A stretch of DNA of 39,545 nt from Nitrospirota bacterium (lineage in GTDB: Bacteria; Nitrospirota; Nitrospiria; Nitrospirales; UBA8639): the NCBI GenBank assembly GCA_029864405.1, contig JAOTTP010000025.1, forward strand, positions 1 to 39,545, given 5' to 3'. The notes below the pieces were generated by a model. The model searched no databases. It saw only the letters and a list, made by a program, of their open reading frames with translations, and had not been told where the DNA came from. A program made the position numbers and the translations under genes. Positions within the stretch are counted from its first letter, which is position 1, and every line of letters begins with the position of its first letter. Below are positions 25,073-33,631 of the stretch, in pieces.

Positions 25073-26233
25073 CTAAAACGTACGGACATATTCTTGATAG
25101 GCCTCGAAGTTTCGTTTCATTTCATCCAACGTATCTCCACCAAATTTTTCAATCAGGGCGTTGGCCATTTCATACGCAATCACCGCTTCTCCGACGACGC
25201 CGGCTGCCGGAACAGTACAAATATCTGAACGCTCCACGGTGGCTTCAAACGGTTCTTTCGTTTCAATATCCACACTGTCTTTGGGAGTATAGAGAGTCGC
25301 GATGGGTTTCATGGCCACTCGCAGGACAATCGGTTGCCCATTGGTAATGCCGCCTTCTAACCCTCCAGCATTGTTCGACTTTCTGATAAATTGTCCTGTG
25401 GCTTTGTCAAAATAAATATCGTCGTGCACTTCAGAGCCAAAACGGCGGGCTGACTCAAAGCCCATTCCAATTTCGACCCCCTTCATCGCTTGAATACTCA
25501 TCGCAGCAAATGCCAAGCGAGCACTCAGTCGCCGATCCCATTGAGCATAGGTTCCCAGCCCGATCGGAACGTTCGTGACCACAACTTCAAAAATGCCGCC
25601 CAAGGAGTCCCCTTTATGCTTGGCTGCCCGAATCTGTTCAACCATTTTTTTTGCCGTCTCAGGGTCATGGCATCGTACCTCAGATTGTTCTGCATGTTCA
25701 TACGCCATCAAGGGGTCATTCGGGCTGGGGGCCGCAACTCCTCCAATGTCCATGGTATAACTAACCACCCGCATGTCAAACTGGGCGAGCAACGACTTCG
25801 CCACCCCACCAATGGCCACTCTGATGGCTGTTTCCCTGGCACTGGCCTTTTCCAGCACGTTGCGGATATCCCGATGGCCATATTTGATGGCTCCAACCAA
25901 ATCTGCATGGCCCGGTCGTGGACGAGTCACCACGCGTTCGGTAGAGGGGGGACCAGGTTCGGACGCCATGATGTCTTTCCAGTTTTCCCAATCTTTATTC
26001 CAGATCAACAGCCCTAAGGGATTTCCCAAAGTTTTCCCTTTTCGAACTCCACAAATAAATTCAATCCGGTCTTTTTCAATGCGCATCCGGCCGCCACGAC
26101 CATATCCGCCTTGCCGGCGGATCAAATCGACATTAATCTCTTCGGCCGTGACCGGCAAACCGGACGGAACCCCTTCCACCACCGCCATGAGACCTCTCCC
26201 ATGAGATTCCCCCGCATTTAAATATCTCAACAT
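25073..26233 (-). CDS. aroC: Chorismate synthase
   Basis: The 386-residue enzyme makes chorismate from EPSP with reduced FMN, the last shikimate step. Family signatures are LNAGESHGRGLMAVVEG at the N-terminus, RPGHADLVGAIKYGHRDIRN, EKASARETAIRVAIGG, and a C-terminal ANALIEKFGGD. ATG 26233 is chosen because it matches the family N-terminus and has AAGGA 5 bases upstream; the longer GTG start at 26260 would add nine unconserved residues. A promoter is predicted at 26414-26442. aroB follows, while aroK, common in proteobacterial pil-aro clusters, is absent. Confidence 0.96.
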   Translation of the reverse strand: MLRYLNAGESHGRGLMAVVEGVPSGLPVTAEEINVDLIRRQGGYGRGGRMRIEKDRIEFICGVRKGKTLGNPLGLLIWNKDWENWKDIMASEPGPPSTERVVTRPRPGHADLVGAIKYGHRDIRNVLEKASARETAIRVAIGGVAKSLLAQFDMRVVSYTMDIGGVAAPSPNDPLMAYEHAEQSEVRCHDPETAKKMVEQIRAAKHKGDSLGGIFEVVVTNVPIGLGTYAQWDRRLSARLAFAAMSIQAMKGVEIGMGFESARRFGSEVHDDIYFDKATGQFIRKSNNAGGLEGGITNGQPIVLRVAMKPIATLYTPKDSVDIETKEPFEATVERSDICTVPAAGVVGEAVIAYEMANALIEKFGGDTLDEMKRNFEAYQEYVRTF

Positions 26234-26261
26234 ATTATTCCTTTTGGCCGGATTAAACACT

Positions 26262-26276
26262 CATGCCAGCGGCATG
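26262..26276 (-). other. Hairpin in the aroC leader
   Basis: CATGCC and GGCATG form a perfect 6-bp stem around a 3-base loop, about 28 bases before the aroC ATG. No T-run follows, so it is not an intrinsic terminator. It may affect mRNA stability or translation. Confidence 0.4.
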
Positions 26277-26413
26277 TTCCCTCTTAGCCATTCCCATACT
26301 TACAAAACATGTAGCTGCGAGCTTGGGAGACGGCTATTGTTGAATGCTCGACAACCCGCTCTCGACACGCGCACACAGGTCAACGAGTCCTCACCTAGAC
26401 TTCGAGAGTATGG

Positions 26414-26442
26414 ATTATGAAGGTTTTTTCAGGCTTTCTCAA
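26414..26442 (-). promoter_or_regulatory. Candidate sigma-70 promoter for aroC-aroB
   Basis: TTGAGA (26442-26437), a 17-bp spacer and CATAAT (26419-26414) lie in the 227-bp gap between pilP and aroC. The predicted leader is about 170 nt. Both boxes are one or two bases from consensus. Confidence 0.45.
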
Positions 26443-26460
26443 CCAAAATATTCAAGGTGA

Positions 26461-27069
26461 TTATTGAATGGTAGGGAAGGAGAGAATGAAGGTTCTTGGC
26501 GAGGACCCCCCCCTCACTGAGGAGGCTGAAGAGAGGTGCTCAAGTAGCACCTCCTCCTCACTGATGGTCTTAATCGTCCATCCTGATCGAGCAAGTTCAG
26601 CCCCCGGTTGTACCAGAACTCGCTCCGCTGGAGATACTTGAATAACCGCCTGGTGGCCACCTTGGCCATGCATCACCCCGAGAAGTCTCCAGCCTGGATT
26701 TTCTGCCCGGGGAACAATTTTCGGTTCCGGATGCGATTGGGTCGAAACCTTGGGAGTTGGCACGCGCTTAGGTATCCGTTTGAAAGGGTCTCGACGATTC
26801 ACGTCAGTGTGTCGGGCATTGTCCTGAGCTACGCTGGTTCTTACTAGCCTGCTTGGATGAGAAGGCGATGGGGAAGTTCCTTCCGCGGCAGCCTCTCCCA
26901 TTAACCCAATAAAAATTAGCACACCCCAAACACAGACCGAATAGCTCGCGAACCCTCTCAAGTATGCAGCCATCGTGGAGGCCGTACCCCACATGGAAAT
27001 GACACCGTGATCTCGCAAGCCCGCCAGACATGGATCGGCTCGATTATGTTTTAAGCAGCTTCTGGACAT
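26461..27069 (-). CDS. pilP: Type IV pilus inner-membrane alignment protein PilP
   Basis: PilP is a periplasmic protein that joins the PilMNO platform to the PilQ secretin. The product (202 residues from ATG 27069) has a hydrophobic signal-like segment ending GLMGEAAAEG, a Pro/Ser/Arg-rich linker with RRDPFKRIPKRVP, and a compact beta domain with NPGWRLLGVMHGQGGHQAVI and a later WTIKTISEEEVLLEH. No lipobox cysteine is visible at the signal end, unlike many PilP lipoproteins. The start is uncertain: 27069 overlaps pilO by 26 bases, and ATG 26994 would give a more normal signal peptide. No pilQ follows. Confidence 0.78.
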   Translation of the reverse strand: MSRSCLKHNRADPCLAGLRDHGVISMWGTASTMAAYLRGFASYSVCVWGVLIFIGLMGEAAAEGTSPSPSHPSRLVRTSVAQDNARHTDVNRRDPFKRIPKRVPTPKVSTQSHPEPKIVPRAENPGWRLLGVMHGQGGHQAVIQVSPAERVLVQPGAELARSGWTIKTISEEEVLLEHLSSASSVRGGSSPRTFILSFPTIQ

Positions 27070-27637
27070 GTTCAATACCTAAGGGGGTTAACCCGTGCAT
27101 CACCAGATTCGTGATGAGGAGAGATGAATCTTCGTTCTCTGGCCTTCCGGCCATGACAATGGAAGGAATACTTTCAACCCAGGCAAGCTGGCGCAAGTCA
27201 TCCAAAAATTGAACGGTCCCTTGGAAATTCCCTTCTACTCTCACGGCAATCGGAATCGAAGCTTCAGAATGCCGGAGCCCCGTCAAAGGACCTTCAGGCT
27301 TCCACACCCGAACCGTCACACTCCTTCGCTTCGCAATTCCCATGACATCCCTTCGAAAGGCTTTTGATTCAATATGTTCAGGAAATTGTTGAACTCGAGC
27401 GGCCAAATTTTCACGTAAGGCGCTGATGTCTCTTTCGATGGCTTTCAGAGAGTCTGTTTTCTGGAGGAGCCTTTGGCCCTCCTGATCTAGACGAGCAACT
27501 TCTTGTTGTAACTCCTCGAGCGAGTGACTCATTGCCTGCCACATCACGAGGTGGATACCCAACAGACAGACAAGCATCACTCCCACCAGGAGACCGAATC
27601 GATGCCAGATCGATAGTGTCTTCCACTGCGCCATCAT
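27044..27637 (-). CDS. pilO: Type IV pilus inner-membrane protein PilO
   Basis: The 197-residue protein has one N-terminal membrane helix (around FGLLVGVMLVCLLGIHLVM), a coiled coil (about 40-85: LEELQQEVARLDQEGQRLL), and a ferredoxin-like periplasmic domain ending with the VEGNFQGTVQFLDDL strand-helix motif typical of PilO. It pairs with PilN in the inner-membrane alignment complex. ATG 27637 is chosen: it overlaps the pilN stop as ATGA and has an AGGTGA site upstream. The in-frame ATG at 27658 would overlap more. Confidence 0.88.
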   Translation of the reverse strand: MMAQWKTLSIWHRFGLLVGVMLVCLLGIHLVMWQAMSHSLEELQQEVARLDQEGQRLLQKTDSLKAIERDISALRENLAARVQQFPEHIESKAFRRDVMGIAKRRSVTVRVWKPEGPLTGLRHSEASIPIAVRVEGNFQGTVQFLDDLRQLAWVESIPSIVMAGRPENEDSSLLITNLVMHGLTPLGIEHVQKLLKT

Positions 27638-28197
27638 GTGGTCACCTGTTGATCCCATACAAAACGAATCAAAAAGGAAAAGGCTTCTACTTCTCCTCCT
27701 GGGCGATCGAGAATTTCCACCACAGGCAGACTCATGATGATCCGATCATTCTCTAACGCCTCCATAAATTTTCCGATATCTTCTAGGGCCAACGATTGTC
27801 CGTGCAATTCCACCACTCGTGATTCCAGTTGTACCCGCTCTAACCAGATATCAAGCTCTCCGACATTTCGACTGACCCCATCCAGCAATGCAACCGGCCA
27901 AGCCTTTTCTTTCTCCTGGTCACTGAGCCGCTCAACGGAAGTCATAAGAAGGGCTTTTTGCTCATTATAACTTTCCACATTATGGAGTCTTTCCTTTATC
28001 CGAACTAGAGCCTGCATTTTGACTATCTTTTCTTGAAGCAAGGCATCAACCTGCTCTTGCAAAGATTTCGTCCACCACCAACTCGCCACTCCAAAACCCA
28101 TGAAGACCACCACACCCACCAACCAACAAACCAGCCAGGAAGACTCATGAGGACTCACTTGACGCTGAAGTTGGCGGGCTAAATTAATTTCAATCAT
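27634..28197 (-). CDS. pilN: Type IV pilus inner-membrane protein PilN
   Basis: The 187-residue protein starts with MIEINLA, the conserved cytoplasmic peptide that docks into PilM. A membrane helix (about 20-42) and a coiled coil (about 45-95) follow, then a periplasmic domain with LEDIGKFMEALENDRII. It forms a heterodimer with PilO. The start overlaps the pilM stop by 8 bases, showing a compact operon. Confidence 0.9.
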   Translation of the reverse strand: MIEINLARQLQRQVSPHESSWLVCWLVGVVVFMGFGVASWWWTKSLQEQVDALLQEKIVKMQALVRIKERLHNVESYNEQKALLMTSVERLSDQEKEKAWPVALLDGVSRNVGELDIWLERVQLESRVVELHGQSLALEDIGKFMEALENDRIIMSLPVVEILDRPGGEVEAFSFLIRFVWDQQVTT

Positions 28198-29260
28198 GAG
28201 GGATTACCCCACGCAATGCCGCTCCAACGGCAACACCAAATAACGGCAAGGCTTTCTGAAATCGACAATCCTGTTGCATGTTCTGAGGGACCGCGATCTT
28301 TTTGAAGGGGTTAACCGGGGTTACGGACACGTCCAATGAATCAGCGAGTCTCGATTGAAGTCCTTCCAGCACCGAATACCCCCCTGACAGGAACACGCCC
28401 CGCACCACGTCCTTGTCAGTTATTTCTGAAACATCCTTGACAGTTTCAATGACCTGCTCGATCGTCTCTTTGAAAAATTGCTCGAGAAGTAAAGATTCCG
28501 AGGCTCCTATTTTATAGCCATTACCAAACGTTTCAGAAGGCGATAGCACCCCGTCAAGCAAGTCCCCATACCAATCGGCCTCGTAGGATACTTGGTGCAT
28601 ATGCATAGGATGACCTTCTTCCATCACCACCGAAAGGATGCCGGTTGGTCCAAGATGAACGATCAGCCACGTACCTTCGTGGCCATAGTTATAGGCAACC
28701 ATATTCACGAGTGAAAAAGCATCCACATCGACAAAACCGACGCTCATCCCTTGCTGTTCAAATTGTCGCATTCGTTCCTCAATGAATTCTTTTTTCGCCA
28801 CAACCAGAACAGCTTGATCCTTTTCATTGCCCAAGGCTCCTGAGACTTTGTGCCGATACACATCCCACACGGCACCTTGAACATCAAGAGGAATATACCG
28901 GTCAAGCTCCAAAGCCAGGTGTTCTCGAAGATCATTTTCCGACATATTAGGAAACGTCAGTCTTTTCAACAACACGTGAGGACTCGAAACCGTAATCCCC
29001 ACAGTATGAGGAGAAGGGGATAACTGTGTTCGAAGAACTTGGACGAGATGTCGGTCCTGCTCAAGGTCAGATTGGGAATCGAGATTAGATCTAGAGCCAA
29101 GGGCTTCAATCACAACACCCTGTAACATAGGACAGCCATGTCCCGGCTGTAGTGTCACTGCCTTCAACAATCGAGACCCCACATCCACGCCTGTCACATT
29201 CTGGTTTTTCCACGTATACCCCCTGACCCTTTCTGCTATGCCTCTCCAGATTGTGTTCAT
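28190..29260 (-). CDS. pilM: Type IV pilus actin-like ATPase PilM
   Basis: The 356-residue cytoplasmic protein has the actin/FtsA-like fold. The phosphate-1 loop is GVDVGSRLLKAV, a DxxxVWDVYRHKV stretch follows, and the C-terminal GVFLSGGYSVLEGLQSRLAD is the adenosine-binding loop. PilM assembles beneath the inner membrane and recruits PilN and the pilus motors. ATG 29260 has GGA nine bases upstream; the longer frame from TTG 29287 adds nine residues and is less likely. It heads pilMNOP and has a 14-bp palindrome in its leader. Confidence 0.9.
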   Translation of the reverse strand: MNTIWRGIAERVRGYTWKNQNVTGVDVGSRLLKAVTLQPGHGCPMLQGVVIEALGSRSNLDSQSDLEQDRHLVQVLRTQLSPSPHTVGITVSSPHVLLKRLTFPNMSENDLREHLALELDRYIPLDVQGAVWDVYRHKVSGALGNEKDQAVLVVAKKEFIEERMRQFEQQGMSVGFVDVDAFSLVNMVAYNYGHEGTWLIVHLGPTGILSVVMEEGHPMHMHQVSYEADWYGDLLDGVLSPSETFGNGYKIGASESLLLEQFFKETIEQVIETVKDVSEITDKDVVRGVFLSGGYSVLEGLQSRLADSLDVSVTPVNPFKKIAVPQNMQQDCRFQKALPLFGVAVGAALRGVIPHD

Positions 29261-29297
29261 CTTTTTCAGTCCAACGATAATCGCCAAATGTCCCTTG

Positions 29298-29311
29298 ACC
29301 TCAATTGAGGT
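29298..29311. repeat. 14-bp perfect palindrome upstream of pilM
   Basis: ACCTCAATTGAGGT reads the same on both strands and lies about 38 bases before the pilM ATG. Its size and position suit a dimeric repressor or activator site, but no regulator is identified. Confidence 0.4.
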
Positions 29312-29548
29312 TGTATCTGGGTTCTCTCTGTAAATGCCATCCCCAAATATGATGCCGTGTTTTTACCTAGATTCGGTTAATCGTTACACTTGGAGACACT
29401 CATCATAGCTTGCCAGGCATGCTGAGTGAGAGGTCCAAGCCGTCGATTGAGAAAAAGACCGCGACAATAAGAATGGGCTTTAGAAGCAGAAAATTCTGGA
29501 ATGTGGGAACTAATTCTGACGAAAAGTCTACTCAAGGAGGAAGGGAAA

Positions 29549-30505
29549 TCAGCTTGAAATCCCCTCTTTTGATATTTCTCGATGGTGTATCGTGACGTCA
29601 TAGCCCAATGTTTTCAAAGTATCTTGCATGCATAGAACGATCGCAACCGAACGATGGCGCCCGCCCGTACACCCGAAAGCAATGGTGACATAACTTCGCT
29701 GTTCCCTTTCGAACAATGGCAACAAAAAAGCAAACAATTCCTTCATATGCTCGAGAAAAACTTTAGCCTCTCTGGTGTCTAGGACAAAGCGTTGTATATC
29801 GGCGTGTTCCCCCGTTAACGGCTGAAGATCCGGCACGAAATGAGGATTGCGAAGAAATCGCACATCAAACACCATGTCCACATCGAAGGGCACCCCAAAT
29901 TTATAGCCAAAACTCATGAGACTAATTTTCAGGACTTGTCCTTCACCCCGCTCTCGATAATGTTTAATGATCCAGGCTTTGAGGTCGTGGACGGAAAATT
30001 CTGACGTATCCAACACGCGATGGGCTCGGGCTCGAAGGCTTTGTAGCCGTTCACGCTCTAACTGAATGCCCTCAATAATCGGCCGGTGTGGGAGTAAGGG
30101 ATGCGGACGCCGCGATTCGGAGAAACGCCTGACTAAGATATCATCATGTGCCTCTAAAAAGAGCAATTCAACGTGACAGCCATCACTTTGCAAGGCTTCG
30201 AGATTACTCAGTAAATCTTCAAAAAAAGCCCGTTCACGAATATCAATCCCCAGTGCCACCTTCTTCACATCTTTGTCTGGTTGCATACACAATTCTGTGA
30301 ATTTTTGAAATAAGGCCGGGGGAAGATTATCCACACAAAAAAAGCCTAAATCTTCCAAACACTTCAAAGCTTGGGTCTTGCCAGATCCCGATGTCCCCGT
30401 CACCATCATCAGTTGAAGAGGCAACGGATCATTTTTCTGAGAAGCTTGGGGCGACTCACTCGGCATCATGACACTTCCACAATCGTCGGGAATTGACTTA
30501 CTCAT
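29549..30505 (-). CDS. rapZ: RNase adapter / nucleotide-binding protein RapZ
   Basis: The 318-residue protein has a Walker A motif GTSGSGKTQAL near residue 36, then VDNLPPALF and RRFSESRRPHPL. The C-terminal domain has SFGYKFGVPFDVDMVFDVRF and FGCTGGRHRSV. Family members bind nucleotides and glucosamine-6-phosphate. In enterobacteria RapZ guides RNase E to the GlmZ RNA and so controls GlmS. The N-terminus is about 30 residues longer than usual and polar. It follows rpoN, as in many bacteria, but hpf and ptsN, which usually lie between them, are missing. Confidence 0.93.
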   Translation of the reverse strand: MSKSIPDDCGSVMMPSESPQASQKNDPLPLQLMMVTGTSGSGKTQALKCLEDLGFFCVDNLPPALFQKFTELCMQPDKDVKKVALGIDIRERAFFEDLLSNLEALQSDGCHVELLFLEAHDDILVRRFSESRRPHPLLPHRPIIEGIQLERERLQSLRARAHRVLDTSEFSVHDLKAWIIKHYRERGEGQVLKISLMSFGYKFGVPFDVDMVFDVRFLRNPHFVPDLQPLTGEHADIQRFVLDTREAKVFLEHMKELFAFLLPLFEREQRSYVTIAFGCTGGRHRSVAIVLCMQDTLKTLGYDVTIHHREISKEGISS

Positions 30506-30611
30506 TATTCAACCAGATCAACAGGAGCCAGACACTTAATACCGTCGATTGTCTCCATCATTCACAATAGAGTCTGAGCACTCCAGGCAACCTGAAGTCC
30601 GCTGCTAAAAA

Positions 30612-32129
30612 TTATGTGGGAATTCGCTTTCGTTGGCTGGCAGAAGCAATATGCAATTCAGCCCGATATTTAGCTACAGTTCGACGGGCAATCAAGATAT
30701 TTTTATGACGAAGTCTGGAAACGATCTCCTGATCTTTCAAGGGATTGGCCGCTTCTTCTTGTGCCACCATCTCCCGAATCATCTCGCGAACAGTCACGGA
30801 GGACATATCCTCTCCGCGATTGTCAGCCCGCTGAATCCCTGCATTAAAAAAGAATTTCAATTCAAGAATGCCTTGAGGACAATGCAAATATTTATTGGTC
30901 GTCACCCGGCTAATTGTTGACTCATGCATACCCACATCTTCGGCCACCTGCTTCAAAACTAATGGCCGAAGATACTGAATGCCTTTTTCCAAAAAAGCTT
31001 CTTGAAACTTCACCAGGCTTTTGACGACTTTTACAATCGTCTTGTTCCGCTGATCAATACTCCGAATAATCCATTGTGCGCCCTTCAATTTTTCCTCTAG
31101 ATAGTTTTTCGTGTTCCCCGCATCTTCTCCTGAGTGGGAAAGGAGTCGCCGATAATACGGACTGATTCTCAATCGCGGGAGACCATCATCATTCAACAGC
31201 ACGACCCACTCTCCTTCGTACTTCACGACGTAGACATCCGGAATAATAATCGAGTTACTATCCGAAAAGTAGGGGCGACCTGGCTTCGGTTCTAGACTCT
31301 CTATCACCCGAACGGCCTCATAGACTTCATCCAGAGTCACGCCCAATGTTTTGGCTACAGACTGATACCGTTTTTTCTGAAGATCAACTAAATGATCTTT
31401 CAGGATGGCGGCCACCACACTCATGGGCACCGCAGCTTCTAAATGAGAGGTTAATTCAGGCTCATCATGTTGCAGATGGTCTAGTTGGATCAATAAACAT
31501 TCTGCTAAATCCTGAGCCGCAACCCCTGGAGGATCAAACTGCTGAATCTGACGTAGCACCGCCTCAACATGTTCAACAGAACATTTGGCGTCTTCAGCTA
31601 GCTCCGGAAGAGGCACACGCATATACCCGTCTTCGTCCAAATTCCCAATAATCAATTTGCCGATGTCTCGGTCATCCCCTGTAAGGGAGGAGAGCCGAAG
31701 TTGCCAATCTAGATGCTCTTCAAGAGAAGTCGGTTTGGTGAGGGTTTGTTCATATGAAGGGAATTCTTCATCTCCCGAATAGACTTCATCCCGTTGAGCA
31801 GGCCGCCAGTCATTCCCTAAGATATTGTCCCACTCTTCGGAGGACAACGGCTCACTTTCCTTGACGGTTGGTTGAACTTCTGTGGCCTCACCTGAAGACT
31901 CACTTTCGGCATCAGGCTCTTTCACCTGCTCCGAGTGTTCTTCTCCCACTGAAGCCTCTTCATCCTGGGCTTCCAGCGCCAAATCTTCTAAGAGTGGATT
32001 TTCTACTAAGTGTTGAGCTAACACTTGCTGAAGTTCTAAGCGAGAGAGTTGCAACAGCTTAATCGCTTGTTGCAGCTGGGGAGTCATCACCAACTTTTGA
32101 GATAGCCGAAGGTCTAACCGAAGATCCAT
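30612..32129 (-). CDS. rpoN: RNA polymerase sigma-54 factor
   Basis: The 505-residue protein has all sigma-54 regions. Region I is Gln/Leu-rich (LSQKLVMTPQLQQAIKLLQL), region II is a long acidic stretch (about 48-110), and the core-binding domain, HTH (ESTISRVTTNKYL) and RpoN box ARRTVAKYRAEL follow near the C-terminus. It directs RNA polymerase to -24/-12 promoters and needs AAA+ activators; typical targets are nitrogen assimilation and pilus or flagellar genes. It follows lptB by 20 bp. The box is followed by about 16 residues, including a basic end. Confidence 0.96.
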   Translation of the reverse strand: MDLRLDLRLSQKLVMTPQLQQAIKLLQLSRLELQQVLAQHLVENPLLEDLALEAQDEEASVGEEHSEQVKEPDAESESSGEATEVQPTVKESEPLSSEEWDNILGNDWRPAQRDEVYSGDEEFPSYEQTLTKPTSLEEHLDWQLRLSSLTGDDRDIGKLIIGNLDEDGYMRVPLPELAEDAKCSVEHVEAVLRQIQQFDPPGVAAQDLAECLLIQLDHLQHDEPELTSHLEAAVPMSVVAAILKDHLVDLQKKRYQSVAKTLGVTLDEVYEAVRVIESLEPKPGRPYFSDSNSIIIPDVYVVKYEGEWVVLLNDDGLPRLRISPYYRRLLSHSGEDAGNTKNYLEEKLKGAQWIIRSIDQRNKTIVKVVKSLVKFQEAFLEKGIQYLRPLVLKQVAEDVGMHESTISRVTTNKYLHCPQGILELKFFFNAGIQRADNRGEDMSSVTVREMIREMVAQEEAANPLKDQEIVSRLRHKNILIARRTVAKYRAELHIASASQRKRIPT

Positions 32130-32149
32130 TGCAGAAACCCACTTCCCCT

Positions 32150-32902
32150 TTATTGGAACATTTTAAAGCGTTCGCCCAGGTAGACGGCCCTGGCTTTTGG
32201 ACTGTTCACAATGACATCAGGTGGACCACTTTCTAAAATCGTTCCTTCGCTTATTATATAGGCTCGGTCGGTAATGGAAAGGGTGTCTTGGACATTGTGG
32301 TCTGTAATCAGAATGCCGATGTTTTTCTTTTTTAAACTCGTCAAAATATCTTGAATATCTCCCACGGCAATCGGATCAATCCCGGCAAAAGGCTCATCAA
32401 GGAGTAAGAATTTTGGGTTCGTGGCTAACGCCCGTGTAATCTCCAAACGTCGACGCTCTCCACCTGATAGGGTATAGGAACCATGCGTACGAAGCCGAGT
32501 CAGATCCAGTTCCTCTAACAATTCATCTAATCTGGCTTTTCGGGTAGACGTGGGGAGATCTAATGTCTCTAAGACGGCTAACACATTATCCTCAACGGAA
32601 AGCCGCCGAAAAATAGAAGCTTCTTGTGGCAAATATCCTATTCCTCGCCTTGCACGCTTGTACATGGGCAGAGTGGTAATCTCATCGTTGTTGAGAAATA
32701 TTTCCCCATGATCCGGTTGACAGAGCCCTACCACCATATCGAATATCGTAGTCTTACCAGCACCATTTGGCCCGAGAAGACCAACAACTTCTCCTCCCAG
32801 CAATTCCAAGCTGACGCCCCTAACGACTTGGCGACCTTTATAACTCTTCTTTAAATCCTTGGCGAAAATCTTATGAAGAGATTGCGCCCGTGCTTCAGGC
32901 AT
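32150..32902 (-). CDS. lptB: LPS export ABC transporter ATPase LptB
   Basis: The 250-residue ATPase has Walker A GPNGAGKTT, a Q-loop in GYLPQEASIF, signature LSGGERRRLEITRALA, Walker B FLLLDEPFAGIDP and an H-loop in ITDHNV. The YLPQEASIFRRLSVEDN pattern is typical of LptB rather than other ABC ATPases. It powers LptB2FG, which extracts LPS from the inner membrane. AAGGA lies five bases before the ATG. lptF and lptG are not in the window. Confidence 0.95.
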   Translation of the reverse strand: MPEARAQSLHKIFAKDLKKSYKGRQVVRGVSLELLGGEVVGLLGPNGAGKTTIFDMVVGLCQPDHGEIFLNNDEITTLPMYKRARRGIGYLPQEASIFRRLSVEDNVLAVLETLDLPTSTRKARLDELLEELDLTRLRTHGSYTLSGGERRRLEITRALATNPKFLLLDEPFAGIDPIAVGDIQDILTSLKKKNIGILITDHNVQDTLSITDRAYIISEGTILESGPPDVIVNSPKARAVYLGERFKMFQ

Positions 32903-33107
32903 TAGAATTCCTTAATTCAATCCTACTGTCATTGATCTTAGAGGAAACTTTGGCTCAACCTGATGAACAACCATCAGACCTCACATGTTCGATCAAACCA
33001 TGATTTGATTGGCCCACTTTATCTCAGTCACTATCCCAAGGCATTTGTGGTGGAGCCTCATGAATACCATGAAGGACTAGGGGAATCCGATTTGACACTG
33101 GCAATTT

Positions 33108-33602
33108 CTAATTTTGCTCGGATTCTTCAATAATTACCCGGGTTCCACCTTCCACCACACTCCGGTTTTCTTTTAAAAACATGGTCATCTTGGGACCACT
33201 AATTCTGGTCCCGGTCTGCCAGGCTACGGGAGATCCCGTCAAGATAACCTTTTCCTCTGCTTTGTAATACAAAGCATGTTGACTGGTAGCTCGACTCTCC
33301 CCTTTTTCAATTCTAACCTGCCCCTTCGCTTCAATATAATTAATTTCTTTCCCCGATTCTGGTTTGGTTCCTGAATCAGGGGTAGAAGAATGACCTGAAC
33401 GGGGCTTTTCTTTGAAATACACGATCATTACATCAGAATATACCACCAATTCGCCTTGGACCATTTTGACTGATCCTTGAAAGATGGCTTGGTTTTTTTC
33501 GCTACTGGCCGTCATCGTATTGGAAGTAATGACCGTAGATGTTTTCGGTTCTTCTCCACTTCCTACAATTGGGGCCAGAACCAAAATTACCCCAAATATC
33601 AA
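33108..33602 (-). CDS. lptA: LPS transport periplasmic protein LptA (OstA-like)
   Basis: The product is at least 164 residues: a hydrophobic N-terminal segment, then an OstA/LptA beta-jellyroll (VITSNTMTASSEKNQAIFQG onwards). LptA bridges the periplasm between LptC and LptD. A Ser/Pro/Gly-rich insert (about 68-85) interrupts the jellyroll. The start is odd: there is no ATG or GTG in frame between the upstream stop and the mature region. TTG 33602 gives a signal without a positive charge. An ATA at 33635 would give MRFSSLISFG and has GAGGTG 8 bases upstream. lptC lies directly before it. Confidence 0.82.
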   Translation of the reverse strand: MIFGVILVLAPIVGSGEEPKTSTVITSNTMTASSEKNQAIFQGSVKMVQGELVVYSDVMIVYFKEKPRSGHSSTPDSGTKPESGKEINYIEAKGQVRIEKGESRATSQHALYYKAEEKVILTGSPVAWQTGTRISGPKMTMFLKENRSVVEGGTRVIIEESEQN

Positions 33603-33631
33603 CCAACCAAATGAGATCAGCGATGAAAATC

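Noticed and set aside
25490..26017. 175-codon plus-strand frame inside aroC
   Set aside because: It lies opposite a certain chorismate synthase gene and has no recognisable features.
29377..29601. 74-codon minus-strand frame after rapZ
   Set aside because: It begins inside the rapZ 3' end, has no recognisable domain or clear ribosome site, and its composition looks random. A real small gene cannot be fully excluded.
30506..30611. Sigma-54 promoter before rapZ (TGGCTC then TTGA)
   Set aside because: The spacing is one base short and the GC dinucleotide at -12 is missing.
33056..33075. Hairpin between lptA and lptB as a terminator
   Set aside because: A 7-bp stem with a 5-base loop is visible but no T-run follows, and lptB is expected to be co-transcribed.
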